Shown here: positions 1 to 8,098 of the stretch, in pieces
How the letters are laid out: the number at the start of each line of letters is the position of its first letter
How positions within the stretch are numbered: the stretch's first letter is position 1
From: JAPLCX01 sp964460305
GTDB taxonomy: Bacteria > Auribacterota > Tritonobacteria > UBA1439
Direction: 5' to 3'
Length of the DNA stretch: 43,344 bases
Assembly (NCBI GenBank): GCA_964460305.1
Contig: CAYWRA010000010.1
Coordinates: 1 to 43,344, forward strand
Translations under genes and position numbers: made by a program
Notes under the pieces: model-generated
Seen by the model: only the letters and a program-made list of their open reading frames with translations
Databases searched by the model: none
What the model was told of the DNA's origin: nothing

Positions 1-155
1 GCCATGCAGACCTACCCCGAACGCATCGCGCTTAGGTTGTGCGGTTGCCCCGCGCTACTACTTAAACAATACACACTTTCCGGTACAATGGTTAACGTTT
101 TAGGGGAACTGTCAACGCTCTGGGACATCCGGCGTCCCCGCATGATTTTACCCCG

Positions 156-208
156 TACCTGATTGCTCTGATTTCTCCGCTAGTTAGGGGAATCAGGATA
201 ATCGGGTA
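156..208. repeat. imperfect inverted repeat downstream of rmuC
   Basis: Arms at about 156-174 and 190-208 are imperfectly complementary (about 14 of 19 positions), built from TGATT/AATCA words. It lies just past the rmuC stop in the direction of rmuC transcription but has no clear U tract, so a terminator role is only possible. A similar GATTA/TGATT string occurs at 38800-38820 at the end of bioD. In the remainder of 1-236 I see no gene. Confidence 0.35.
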
Positions 209-236
209 AATCAGGTGCTAAAGAAGTATTTTAAGA

Positions 237-1490
237 TTACTGCTCGGTTGGGGATTTCTGCTGCGGCTCTTCGACTTCGCCAGATAGTAGATCGCCCCTT
301 TCTTCTTCCGGGAGCGAGGAGATTTCGATACCTTTCTGCTGGCGGAGCTCTTCGATTTTTCTTAAAGGGCGCTCGAGGGCGTTGCGCCTCGTCGACATGA
401 GCGCCTCGTACTCCTTCTCGGCCTCGAGTATCCTCTTCCCCATCTTCTCCATCCCCTCTGTGAATTTGTTCCATTGGGCTAGGAACGAGCCGAGGAGGGA
501 GAGGATGTGAGCGGTCTTCTGTTCGAGGTTGAAATTCTCCATCGCCTGGCGGATAACGGCGAGGATGGCATAAAGGGTGATGGGCGAGCAGAGCACCACC
601 CGTTTTTCCATCGCCTTGTCGACCAGCTCGGGAGATTTCTCATGGATGAACGCGTACACCTGCTCGTTCGGTATGAACATGAGCACGTAGTCGAGCGTTC
701 CCCCGGCGGGGTCTATGTATTCCCTGCTGGTAAGCTCCTTGACGCGGTTCTGCACGTCCCGGATGAACTGCGTGGCGGACCGCTCCCTCTCCGCGTCCGT
801 TTTTGCCGCCACGCAATGCATGTAGTTGTCGAGCGGAAATTTCACGTCCATGTTGACGATCTTCTGCTGTGGCAGATAGAAGGTGAAGTCGGGTCTGCCG
901 GCCGCGCCCTCGATCTGCTTCTGCTTCCGGTACTGGATCCCCTCGATGAATCCCGCCATGCGTAGCACGTCTTCCGCCATCCGCTCTCCCCACTGGCCGC
1001 GCTGCCGGCTGCTCGCGAGCGCCGTGGTGAGCTCGCCTGTCGTGTGCTCGAGTTTTGAGGTGAGCTCGCCGGTGGTCTTGAGCTGGTTCACGAGCGCCCC
1101 GTACTGTTGGCTGCGCTCTTTCTCGAATTCTTTTAGCAGCGCGCGCACGCGCTCCATCTCATCGGTCATGGATTTGAGGTTTTGGTCGATGAGCTTCTTC
1201 TTCCCATCGAGATCCTTCTCTCCATCCTTGACGTGGGTCTGGAGCGTCTGCGAGGCGAGCTTCAGGAACTCGTTCACGCTGCGGCCGAGGGCCTCCTGGG
1301 AGAGGATGGCGAACGAGCCCTTTACCCGTTCCAGGATCGCATCGAGCTCCCGTGCTTTATCCTCCTGGGAGCGGCCCGCGAACTCGGCTGCAATCCGCGC
1401 GCTCTTTGCGCGCCAGAGATGGGAGAATAGAAGGGCGGCGACTACACCGGTTATGACGGCGATGAGGAGAAACAATATGTACTGGGGCAT
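237..1490 (-). CDS. rmuC: RmuC family protein (DNA recombination protein)
   Basis: A 417-residue RmuC homologue. RmuC proteins carry a nuclease-like fold and are reported to limit inversions at short inverted repeats; the exact activity is not settled. Residues 1-25 form one membrane anchor (MPQYILFLLIAVITG...), followed by a long charged coiled coil to about residue 150, then the conserved RmuC core with RGQWGERMAEDVLR, GRPDFTFYLP and the FIPNEQVYAFI region. I chose ATG at 1490 because it places the transmembrane anchor at the N terminus and has GGAG about six bases upstream; the frame stays open to 1697, but that extension is low-complexity and reads through a repeat. It is divergent from the two-component system. 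Its known link with inverted repeats is notable in a genome crowded with them, but that connection is inference. Confidence 0.9.
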   Translation of the reverse strand: MPQYILFLLIAVITGVVAALLFSHLWRAKSARIAAEFAGRSQEDKARELDAILERVKGSFAILSQEALGRSVNEFLKLASQTLQTHVKDGEKDLDGKKKLIDQNLKSMTDEMERVRALLKEFEKERSQQYGALVNQLKTTGELTSKLEHTTGELTTALASSRQRGQWGERMAEDVLRMAGFIEGIQYRKQKQIEGAAGRPDFTFYLPQQKIVNMDVKFPLDNYMHCVAAKTDAERERSATQFIRDVQNRVKELTSREYIDPAGGTLDYVLMFIPNEQVYAFIHEKSPELVDKAMEKRVVLCSPITLYAILAVIRQAMENFNLEQKTAHILSLLGSFLAQWNKFTEGMEKMGKRILEAEKEYEALMSTRRNALERPLRKIEELRQQKGIEISSLPEEERGDLLSGEVEEPQQKSPTEQ

Positions 1491-1518
1491 GGCGGGACTC
1501 CATGTCTGAATGAAAGAT

Positions 1519-1546
1519 AGTATAGCATCACATGGCGAAATCCCAA
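1519..1546 (-). promoter_or_regulatory. candidate sigma-70 promoter for rmuC
   Basis: On the minus strand TTGGGA, 16 bases, then TATACT. The -35 hexamer lies inside the AAATCCCAAATCCC repeat. Predicted leader is about 22 bases. The match is moderate and rests on pattern only. Confidence 0.4.
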
Positions 1547-1604
1547 ATCCCAAACCCCCCGCCCGCCTCGCAAGCGAGAGCGCCGCGGGCAGGCAAATCC
1601 CAAA
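1538..1604. repeat. intergenic AAATCCCAAA repeat module
   Basis: Tandem AAATCCC words at 1538-1555, a GC-rich region with complementary GCCTCGC/GCGAG and CCCGC/GCGGG words, then GGGCAGGCAAATCCCAAA. The last part resembles GGGCAGGCAAATGACAAA at 12096-12113, and the AAATCCC words recur at 18521 and, inverted, at 21208-21229. It fills most of the gap between rmuC and the response regulator. Confidence 0.6.
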
Positions 1605-1629
1605 GTTGGATTTCGACGCCCCATCTTTT

Positions 1630-1658
1630 TTGCCGCAGATATGAATTTGGGCTATAAT
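1630..1658 (+). promoter_or_regulatory. sigma-70 type promoter for the two-component operon
   Basis: TTGCCG at 1630-1635, a 17-base spacer, TATAAT at 1653-1658. This gives a leader of roughly 65-70 bases before the regulator ATG at 1733. It is among the best -35/-10 pairs in the window. Confidence 0.6.
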
Positions 1659-1732
1659 AAACCCGGAATGGGCTGCTGGGGATTTTACATGCGTCAAATG
1701 CGTATTTTACCCGCCGGGCGCCGGAGTATGGT

Positions 1733-2410
1733 ATGAGAATCCTCCTCGTCGAAGACGATGCGCGGACGGCCCTGTTTGTTACGAAGGGCCTCAAACAGTC
1801 CGGATTCGTCGTCCAGCGCGCCGCGGACGGCGACGAGGGGCTTCATCACGCCTTGGATGGATCTTATGACGCGGCGGTTATCGATATCATGCTCCCGAAG
1901 ATGGATGGCCTGACGCTCGTCGACAAACTCCGCAAGAGAAGGGTATTGACCCCCGTTATCATCCTGAGCGCGAAGAACTCAGTTGACGATCGCGTCAAGG
2001 GATTGCAAGCCGGCGGGGATGATTACCTCGTGAAGCCGTTTGCATTTTCCGAATTGCTGGCGCGCATTCATGCCCTAATCCGCAGGGCCGGTTCGGTCCC
2101 CGAGCCCATGAGCCTTGCCGTGGGCCCCCTCTCCATCGATCTCCTCAAACGGAAGGTATTCCGCGAGGGTAGGGAGATTGAGCTCCAGCCGCGCGAGTTT
2201 TCCCTTCTCGAATACCTCATGCGCAATGCGGGCAGGATCGTCTCAAAGACGATGATTATAGAGCACGTCTGGGATTACGACTTCGATCCCAACACCAACC
2301 TTGTCGAGGTGAGAATCTGCCGCCTGCGGGACAAAATCGACCGTCCGTTCGGACGCGCAATGATTCATACGATTCGCGGCGTCGGCTATATCCTCGAAGA
2401 AAAGGCGTAG
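1733..2410 (+). CDS. OmpR/PhoB-family response regulator
   Basis: A 225-residue two-domain regulator. The receiver domain (about 1-115) has the acidic pair D8/D9, phospho-acceptor D51 in VIDIMLPKMDG and K101 in YLVKPF. The winged-helix DNA-binding domain (about 125-222) contains LLEYLMRNAGRIVSKTMI and the closing VRGVGY-like IRGVGYILEEKA. GGAG lies six bases before the ATG. One base separates its stop from the histidine kinase start, so the pair is co-translated. Relatives of this type (CusR, CopR, PmrA) control metal or envelope stress genes. Because an ArnT-like enzyme and an RND efflux system follow on the same strand, it probably regulates them; that is inference. Confidence 0.93.
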   Translation: MRILLVEDDARTALFVTKGLKQSGFVVQRAADGDEGLHHALDGSYDAAVIDIMLPKMDGLTLVDKLRKRRVLTPVIILSAKNSVDDRVKGLQAGGDDYLVKPFAFSELLARIHALIRRAGSVPEPMSLAVGPLSIDLLKRKVFREGREIELQPREFSLLEYLMRNAGRIVSKTMIIEHVWDYDFDPNTNLVEVRICRLRDKIDRPFGRAMIHTIRGVGYILEEKA

Positions 2411-2411
2411 C

Positions 2412-3800
2412 ATGTTTCGAACCCTCACCTCCCGACTCACCCTGTGGCAGACCGCGCTATTTGGCGCGCTCTCGATCATGATTTTCTGCCTCATCTATCT
2501 TGTCCTGAAATCGAATCTGCGTCAGCGCATGGACGAGGAGCTGATCAATGAATCGGGCGAATTCGAAGCCATATATCACGCCCGCGGCGCCGGGGCGTTG
2601 CGGGCCGAATTCAAGCTCGAAAGCGAATCCGAAGGGGTCAAGAGGGTCTTTTATCGTCTCTTTTCTCCCGATTTAAAGGACCTCATTGCATCCGACCTGG
2701 GCTCATGGAAGGGGCTTGGCTCGCCGCCCCCAATGGCGGCGGCCATTCCCCCGGGCGGGGAATCTTTGGCGACAATAACTATAGCGGGGCAACGGCACAA
2801 CGCCCGCGTGATTTACAGGAGATTCAGCGACGGCAGCATTGTCCAGATCGGCGCCACCGTCGAGGATGACGACAAGCTCTTGGAGAACATCCGGAAGATA
2901 TTCGGGACCGCCATCGTCATGGTGTTGTTCTGCGGCGGCGCCATCGGATGGTTCGTCGCAAAAAGGGCCATGCGCGGCGTCGACCGGGTCACGCGCACCG
3001 CGGCGCGCATCGGGCCGGGAGACTTCGGCGTCAGGGTCCCATCGCGGAATGAGGGGGAGGAGATCGTCAATCTGACGAAGGCGTTCAACGATATGCTGGA
3101 GCGCATTCAATCACTGGTGACGGAGCTGAAGGGGGTGACCGACAACGTCGCCCATGATTTGCGCAGTCCCCTCACCCGGATCCGTGGGATTGCCGAGACG
3201 ACGATGACGGGTGTGCAGAGCATCGACGAATATCGGCAGATGGCGGCCGTGGTCATCGAGGAGTGCGACCGTCTCGTGGGAATGATCAATACCATGCTGG
3301 AGATTGCGCAGGCCGATTCAGGCGCCGCCGATTTTGCGCGCGCCCCCGTCGACATGGTGCGGGTCGCCGACGATGCACTCGACCTATTTCATCCCGCCGC
3401 CGAGGATAAGGGCGTCATCCTCGAAACGGATTTAGCGCGGGGACCCCTCCTCACCCTCGGGGACATCGCCCGTCTCCAGCGGCTCATGGCCAATCTCCTC
3501 GACAATGCCATCAAATACACCGGCCCGGGCGGGAAGGTGCTCCTGTCGGTGAAGGGAACTCCGGCGCATGTGATACTCTCGGTGCGGGACACCGGCGTTG
3601 GCATCGACGAGTCCGATATGCCGAATATATTCGCCCGTTTTTATCGCGGCGATAGGAGCCGCTCCACTCCGGGGAGCGGCCTTGGGCTCAGCCTCGCCCA
3701 GTCGATTGTCAGGGCGCATGGAGGGGCAATTTTTGCGGAAAGCAGGCCGGGGCAAGGAAGCGCGTTCACCGTGCGGCTCCCACGCATTACCAAAAGATAA
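2412..3800 (+). CDS. sensor histidine kinase (HAMP, CusS/QseC-like architecture)
   Basis: A 462-residue membrane kinase. Membrane helix 1 is at about 11-32, a periplasmic sensor of about 130 residues follows, helix 2 is at about 163-183, and HAMP at about 184-235. The H box VAHDLRSPLTRIRG has the phospho-acceptor His at 248, the N box is LMANLLDNAIKYTG, and the G boxes are DTGVGIDES and GSGLGLSLAQSIVRAHGG. All catalytic boxes are intact. It is the cognate partner of the regulator one base upstream. The sensor domain has no obvious metal-binding His/Met cluster, so the stimulus cannot be named. Confidence 0.93.
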   Translation: MFRTLTSRLTLWQTALFGALSIMIFCLIYLVLKSNLRQRMDEELINESGEFEAIYHARGAGALRAEFKLESESEGVKRVFYRLFSPDLKDLIASDLGSWKGLGSPPPMAAAIPPGGESLATITIAGQRHNARVIYRRFSDGSIVQIGATVEDDDKLLENIRKIFGTAIVMVLFCGGAIGWFVAKRAMRGVDRVTRTAARIGPGDFGVRVPSRNEGEEIVNLTKAFNDMLERIQSLVTELKGVTDNVAHDLRSPLTRIRGIAETTMTGVQSIDEYRQMAAVVIEECDRLVGMINTMLEIAQADSGAADFARAPVDMVRVADDALDLFHPAAEDKGVILETDLARGPLLTLGDIARLQRLMANLLDNAIKYTGPGGKVLLSVKGTPAHVILSVRDTGVGIDESDMPNIFARFYRGDRSRSTPGSGLGLSLAQSIVRAHGGAIFAESRPGQGSAFTVRLPRITKR

Positions 3801-3919
3801 TATTACGGTAAGCCTCGGGCAACCTGCATATCCTATGATACCTCCATCCGTCGGCGCCGTCCGGCGACTTTCGTTTTGAACCGCATGATCCAATCTCTAT
3901 CAATGTACGGAAAGCAGTT

Positions 3920-5584
3920 ATGAATCACCTCCTAGCGCGCGCCACCGGGAAATGGTCGACGCCCCTCGCGGGTCTCTTCATCCTCCTGCTCCTGTTCGGG
4001 TTCTCTTTTTTTCATGCCCTGGGGGGCCTTCCGCTAATGGACCCGGATGAATCCAGATACGCCGAAATCCCGAGGGAAATGCTCGAACTCGGGGACTTTG
4101 TCACGCCCCATCTCAACTACGTCATGTACATCGAGAAGCCACCGCTTTACTACTGGCTGACGGCGGCATCGCTCAAGCTGTTCGGCGAGACGGAATTTGC
4201 CGCGCGTTTTTTCAGCGCGTTGTCCGGCCTTGCGAGTGTGGTGATCGTATGGTATGTCGGGCTGAGGGTATTCGGTCGCAGGGAGGGAATGTTCGCAGGC
4301 CTGATTCTGGGAACGTCGATCGGCTACCTCGTCCAGGCGAGGCTAAACATCATCGACGTCTTTCTCACGTGCCTCATGACGGGCGCTATGGGGTCGTTTC
4401 TTTTAGCATCACGGCCTGACGAGCCGCGCAAGGGGCGGTACTATCATCTCTTCTACGTCTTCTCGGCGCTCGCGGTGCTGGCCAAGGGCCTGATCGGAAT
4501 CCTGCTGCCAGGCGCGGTAATTTTTTTGTACATGGCCCTCGCCAGGCGCTGGCGGCTTGTAAGGGAGATGAGGATCCCCACCGGCGCTCCGCTCTTCATC
4601 CTCATCGCAGCTCCTTGGTTCATCATCGTCACCATCAGGAATCCCATCTTCCCGGGATTCTTTTTCATCCACGAGCATCTGCTGCGGTTCTTCACCACCG
4701 AGCATGGCCGCTACCAGGCGTGCTGGTTCTTCGTACCCATCCTGGCCGGCTGCATGTTCCCCTGGTCGTGTTTCCTGCCCGCCGCCATTGCCGGAGCGCT
4801 GCGGGAATGGAAACTCAGAAGGGATGACAGCGTACTTTTTATCGCAATATGGGCGGGGTTTATATTTTGTTTCTTCTCTTTTTCCGGGTCCAAGCTTGTC
4901 CCCTACGTTCTGCCCGTTTTCCCGCCGACCGCGCTCCTCATAGGCATGGCCTTTTCCAAAATAGCGGGCGGAGAATTCAGATCGATCAAGTGGGAGGCCC
5001 TCTTCCTCTTCATTGTTTTGCTGGGAGGCGCTGTCACGCTCCTGCTCTATCCCTTCCTGGCGGCCAATCCCAAAATCAGCGCCATGGGCTGCGCGGTTAT
5101 TGGGCTGTCCCTCCTCGGCGAGGCATTGCTTGTCAGCGTCTGCATGCGACGCTCGAACGCACATGGGCTCTTTCTAAGCCTGTGCCTGATGACGTACCTC
5201 CAGGGCATTTTTGGACCGGGATTCATAATCCCCTACATACAGAAAAAGCGATCCTTCAAAGAACTGGCGTTGGCGGTCAAGGAGAGGGCCAGGCCGGAGG
5301 ACGGCGTGTTCTCCTTCGACGTTTACACACAGGACCTGCCTTTTTATGCGCAGAGAAGGATTATCCTGGTGGGGGTCACCAATGATCTCAAACTCGGCAG
5401 CACCCAGGGGGACCAATCGGCATGGTTCATAAGCTATCCGCAGTTCTACGAGCTCTGGGATTCGAAGGGCCCCCTTTTCGTAATGATCGAAAAAAGCGAT
5501 GTGCATACCTTGCAGGAATCTGTCACAATGCCTATCAGGATCATCCGAGAGAAAGAGGAGATGCTGCTCATCACCAATCGATGA
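3920..5584 (+). CDS. ArnT/PMT-family glycosyltransferase (lipid-linked sugar donor)
   Basis: A 554-residue integral membrane GT-C glycosyltransferase of the ArnT/PMT superfamily. These enzymes move a sugar from a polyprenyl-phosphate carrier to lipid A or another extracytoplasmic acceptor. The first periplasmic loop holds the conserved acidic motif DPDESRYAEIPREM (D41, D43, E44) and EKPPLYYW, both typical of ArnT-like proteins. About 11-12 hydrophobic segments follow, with a small soluble C-terminal domain (about 440-554). Its last bases overlap the next start codon as ATGA (5581-5584), so it is translationally coupled to the outer-membrane factor of the efflux system. A 119-bp gap without recognisable signals separates it from the kinase. 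The sugar is unknown: no aminoarabinose pathway genes are in the window. Confidence 0.85.
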   Translation: MNHLLARATGKWSTPLAGLFILLLLFGFSFFHALGGLPLMDPDESRYAEIPREMLELGDFVTPHLNYVMYIEKPPLYYWLTAASLKLFGETEFAARFFSALSGLASVVIVWYVGLRVFGRREGMFAGLILGTSIGYLVQARLNIIDVFLTCLMTGAMGSFLLASRPDEPRKGRYYHLFYVFSALAVLAKGLIGILLPGAVIFLYMALARRWRLVREMRIPTGAPLFILIAAPWFIIVTIRNPIFPGFFFIHEHLLRFFTTEHGRYQACWFFVPILAGCMFPWSCFLPAAIAGALREWKLRRDDSVLFIAIWAGFIFCFFSFSGSKLVPYVLPVFPPTALLIGMAFSKIAGGEFRSIKWEALFLFIVLLGGAVTLLLYPFLAANPKISAMGCAVIGLSLLGEALLVSVCMRRSNAHGLFLSLCLMTYLQGIFGPGFIIPYIQKKRSFKELALAVKERARPEDGVFSFDVYTQDLPFYAQRRIILVGVTNDLKLGSTQGDQSAWFISYPQFYELWDSKGPLFVMIEKSDVHTLQESVTMPIRIIREKEEMLLITNR

Positions 5585-7047
5585 TCGCATTCAACCGCAA
5601 TCCATTGCCAGACGCATCCTCCCTCATTGCGCGAACAAGGGCAACGTGGATCGTGCCGTTTCTGATCGGCCTCGCGTCGATCTCCGGATGCGCGCTCTTC
5701 GACTCCGGGGGCGTGTCGCCCCTACATACCGCCGTTGATTTTGAGGCACGCACGCTGGACAATCCACGGCTCAAGGCATTCATCGAGTCCACTCTCCACC
5801 GGGAGATGGCCGAGTGGCCTCCGGCGTCATGGGATTTTACCACGCTCACCCTCGCGGCCTACTACTACCACCCCGATCTGGACATGGCGCGCGCCAGGTG
5901 GGCCGAAGCCAAGGCGGCGGTGAAAACAGCGTCGCGTCTGCCTAACCCTTCGGCGGATTCCCGGTACCAGTACGTTTCAAACCCCGAGGTCGATACCCCT
6001 TCCTCGGTCAGTGATTCCACGCTGCTCTTCCCCATCGAGGCGCCTGGGAAACGCCGTCACCGCATCGCGCGCGCCGAGCACCTCTCCGAAGCGGCGCGAC
6101 TGGATATCGTGAAAACGGCATGGCAGGTGAGGAGCCGAGTCAGATCGAGTATGATCGGCCTCTGCGAGGCGCAGCAGACGGCGGCGTTGCTGAGGGATGG
6201 GGTTTCCCTTCAGGAGTCTAACGCGGCCCTGATCGAGCGGAGGATGGCCGCAGGGGAGGTATCACCCTTAGAGGCGATGAAGGCGCACGCCGCCCTCGCT
6301 GACTCCCTCCTCGCCCTGGCCCAGGGCCGGAAGCAGCTTGCCGACGCGCGCGTGCAGCTCGCGAGTGCGCTCGGCGTGCCGTCGCCGGGGATTGAAACCA
6401 TTAGAATCTCCTTTGGCCTCGATGAGGATCGGGACATCGATTTTTCAACGCGCGACCTACAGCACCGCGCTCTTCGCGGCCGGCCGGACATAATGGCCGC
6501 GCTTGAGGAATATGCCGCGAGCCAGTCGGCGCTCCAGATCGAGCTCGCCGCCCGCTGCCCCGACATTCAACTCGGCCCCGGTTTTGAATGGGACCAGGGG
6601 TTGGACAAGTGGGGAATTGCCGGCTCCATGCCGTTGCCGCTCTTCGATCGCAATGCGGGTCCCATCGCTGAGGCCCGCGCGCGCCGTGAAGCGGCGGCGG
6701 CCCGCTTCACGGCCCTCCAGGCGCAGGTCATCGGAGAGATAGACCAGGCCCTGGCCGCGCGCGACTCGGCCCGCCGCGAGAGGGACGCCGCTGACAGCCT
6801 GCTCAGGGAACAGGAACGCCGGCTTGCCTTTCTCCAAGCCATGACCCATCCGGGAGAAGTGCAGCAGGTCGCCATTTTTAATGCCCGGCAGCAACTCAAC
6901 GCCGCGGCGCTCTCGAAGCTCTCGGCGGGCATTAAAGTCCAGCGCGCGTTCGCCCAGATCGAGGATGCGGTGCAGGGGAGCCTCATCCCGTATGATGCGC
7001 CTCCGCCGACGGCCGAGACGAACCCGCGCCTGATGAGAGAATATTAA
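5581..7047 (+). CDS. TolC/CusC-like outer-membrane efflux lipoprotein
   Basis: A 488-residue outer membrane factor of an RND efflux system, which forms the channel across the outer membrane. The ATG at 5581 overlaps the previous stop and yields a signal sequence ending in the lipobox LASISGC, so it is a lipoprotein like CusC/OprM. The body has two long helical repeats rich in Ala/Arg/Glu (AARLDIVKTAWQVRSR; ARARREAAAARFTALQAQ), and the conserved GRPDIMAALEEYAASQSAL segment typical of OEP-domain proteins. The frame is open from 5422, but that would overlap the glycosyltransferase by 160 bases. Its stop overlaps the adaptor start (TAATG at 7045-7049). Confidence 0.88.
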   Translation: MIAFNRNPLPDASSLIARTRATWIVPFLIGLASISGCALFDSGGVSPLHTAVDFEARTLDNPRLKAFIESTLHREMAEWPPASWDFTTLTLAAYYYHPDLDMARARWAEAKAAVKTASRLPNPSADSRYQYVSNPEVDTPSSVSDSTLLFPIEAPGKRRHRIARAEHLSEAARLDIVKTAWQVRSRVRSSMIGLCEAQQTAALLRDGVSLQESNAALIERRMAAGEVSPLEAMKAHAALADSLLALAQGRKQLADARVQLASALGVPSPGIETIRISFGLDEDRDIDFSTRDLQHRALRGRPDIMAALEEYAASQSALQIELAARCPDIQLGPGFEWDQGLDKWGIAGSMPLPLFDRNAGPIAEARARREAAAARFTALQAQVIGEIDQALAARDSARRERDAADSLLREQERRLAFLQAMTHPGEVQQVAIFNARQQLNAAALSKLSAGIKVQRAFAQIEDAVQGSLIPYDAPPPTAETNPRLMREY

Positions 7048-8096
7048 TGGCTACCACGCGATATAGAAAGGCGCTTGCGGCAGCTACGATTACGGTGGGC
7101 ATCGCCGTGCTCCTGGTCAGAGGCTGCGTCGATCGGCGGGGGAAAGATGACTCGGAGGAGCACGCACAGGCCTCGCGCGTATCGGTCAAGGATGGCATGA
7201 GCATTATCACGATCGACAAAGCCACTATGGCCAGGAGCGGCATCGCCGCCACCCCGCTCCTTCCCGGAACGCATCGGGAGGCGCGCAGCTTCTATGGGAG
7301 GGTTTTGGACCCGAGAATGTTCCGTTCCCTCCGCGATGACTATGAGTCCGCCAGGAAACAGGCGGAGTCGGCGCATCGTGCCGTCGATTCTTCCCGCGCG
7401 GCATACGAAGGGATGAAGACGCTCCGCGCCGCGCGCGGCCAGGCGGGGGACAGGGATCTCAAAGCGGCCGAGGCGAGATTGCGTTCGGACGAGGCATTCG
7501 CAGGCGCGGCGGATGGACGACTCAGGGCCGTCGAACGCGCGGCGAGGGCGCAGTGGGGCGAGGGCATGGCGCACTGGATGTGCGAAGACCCACGGCGCCT
7601 CGACAGGCTCGTTGATGAGAAGGAGAAGATTGTCCAGGTTACGGTCCCATCCCGCGAGACGACGTCCCCTTCGCGGGAGCCTGCGCGAATCAAGACCCTC
7701 GACGGTGATTCCATTGCGGCGGAGCCCATATCAACAGCCCTCTGCGCCGAGTCTGAAGGCGGTGGCATGAACTACTTCTACCTCGCCCCGGCGGAATCGA
7801 ACGGGGTCATGCCCGGTATGATGCTGCTCGTGGACATGTCGATCGGGCAGGAGATCCGGGGCGTCACCATACCGTCGTCGGCCGTCGTGTGGTATGAGGG
7901 GAAGACATGGATATATGTTCAAACGGATGCGGAGCGCCTCGCGCGCCGCGAAGTTCGTGCGGGGATACCGGTGGATGGCGGATGGTTTGTGACCGACGGC
8001 TTCTCCCAAGGAGAGCTCATCGTGACAAGCGGCGCACAGTTGCTCCTCTCGGATGAGTTTCTCGCACAGTATCAGATAATCGAGGTCGCGGAATAG
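7047..8096 (+). CDS. RND efflux periplasmic adaptor (membrane fusion protein)
   Basis: A 349-residue HlyD/CusB-type adaptor that joins the inner-membrane pump to the outer-membrane channel. The N terminus has a hydrophobic stretch (about 8-23) ending in VRGC, possibly a lipoprotein signal. A coiled-coil hairpin lies at about 95-175. The C-terminal half has beta-barrel-like segments with GVMPGMMLLVDMSIGQEIRGVTIPSSAVV and a membrane-proximal domain (VTDGFSQGELIVTSGAQLLLSDEF) as in CzcB/CusB. The hairpin and lipoyl region are shorter than in CusB. One base overlaps the upstream gene and two bases separate it from the pump gene, so all three form one translational unit. Confidence 0.85.
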   Translation: MATTRYRKALAAATITVGIAVLLVRGCVDRRGKDDSEEHAQASRVSVKDGMSIITIDKATMARSGIAATPLLPGTHREARSFYGRVLDPRMFRSLRDDYESARKQAESAHRAVDSSRAAYEGMKTLRAARGQAGDRDLKAAEARLRSDEAFAGAADGRLRAVERAARAQWGEGMAHWMCEDPRRLDRLVDEKEKIVQVTVPSRETTSPSREPARIKTLDGDSIAAEPISTALCAESEGGGMNYFYLAPAESNGVMPGMMLLVDMSIGQEIRGVTIPSSAVVWYEGKTWIYVQTDAERLARREVRAGIPVDGGWFVTDGFSQGELIVTSGAQLLLSDEFLAQYQIIEVAE

Positions 8097-8098
8097 AA

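Noticed and set aside
1491..1697. N-terminal extension of RmuC
   Set aside because: It reads through repeat sequence and would place the membrane anchor internally.
4409..5164. 251-codon minus-strand frame
   Set aside because: Antisense shadow of the glycosyltransferase gene; composition is unlike a protein.
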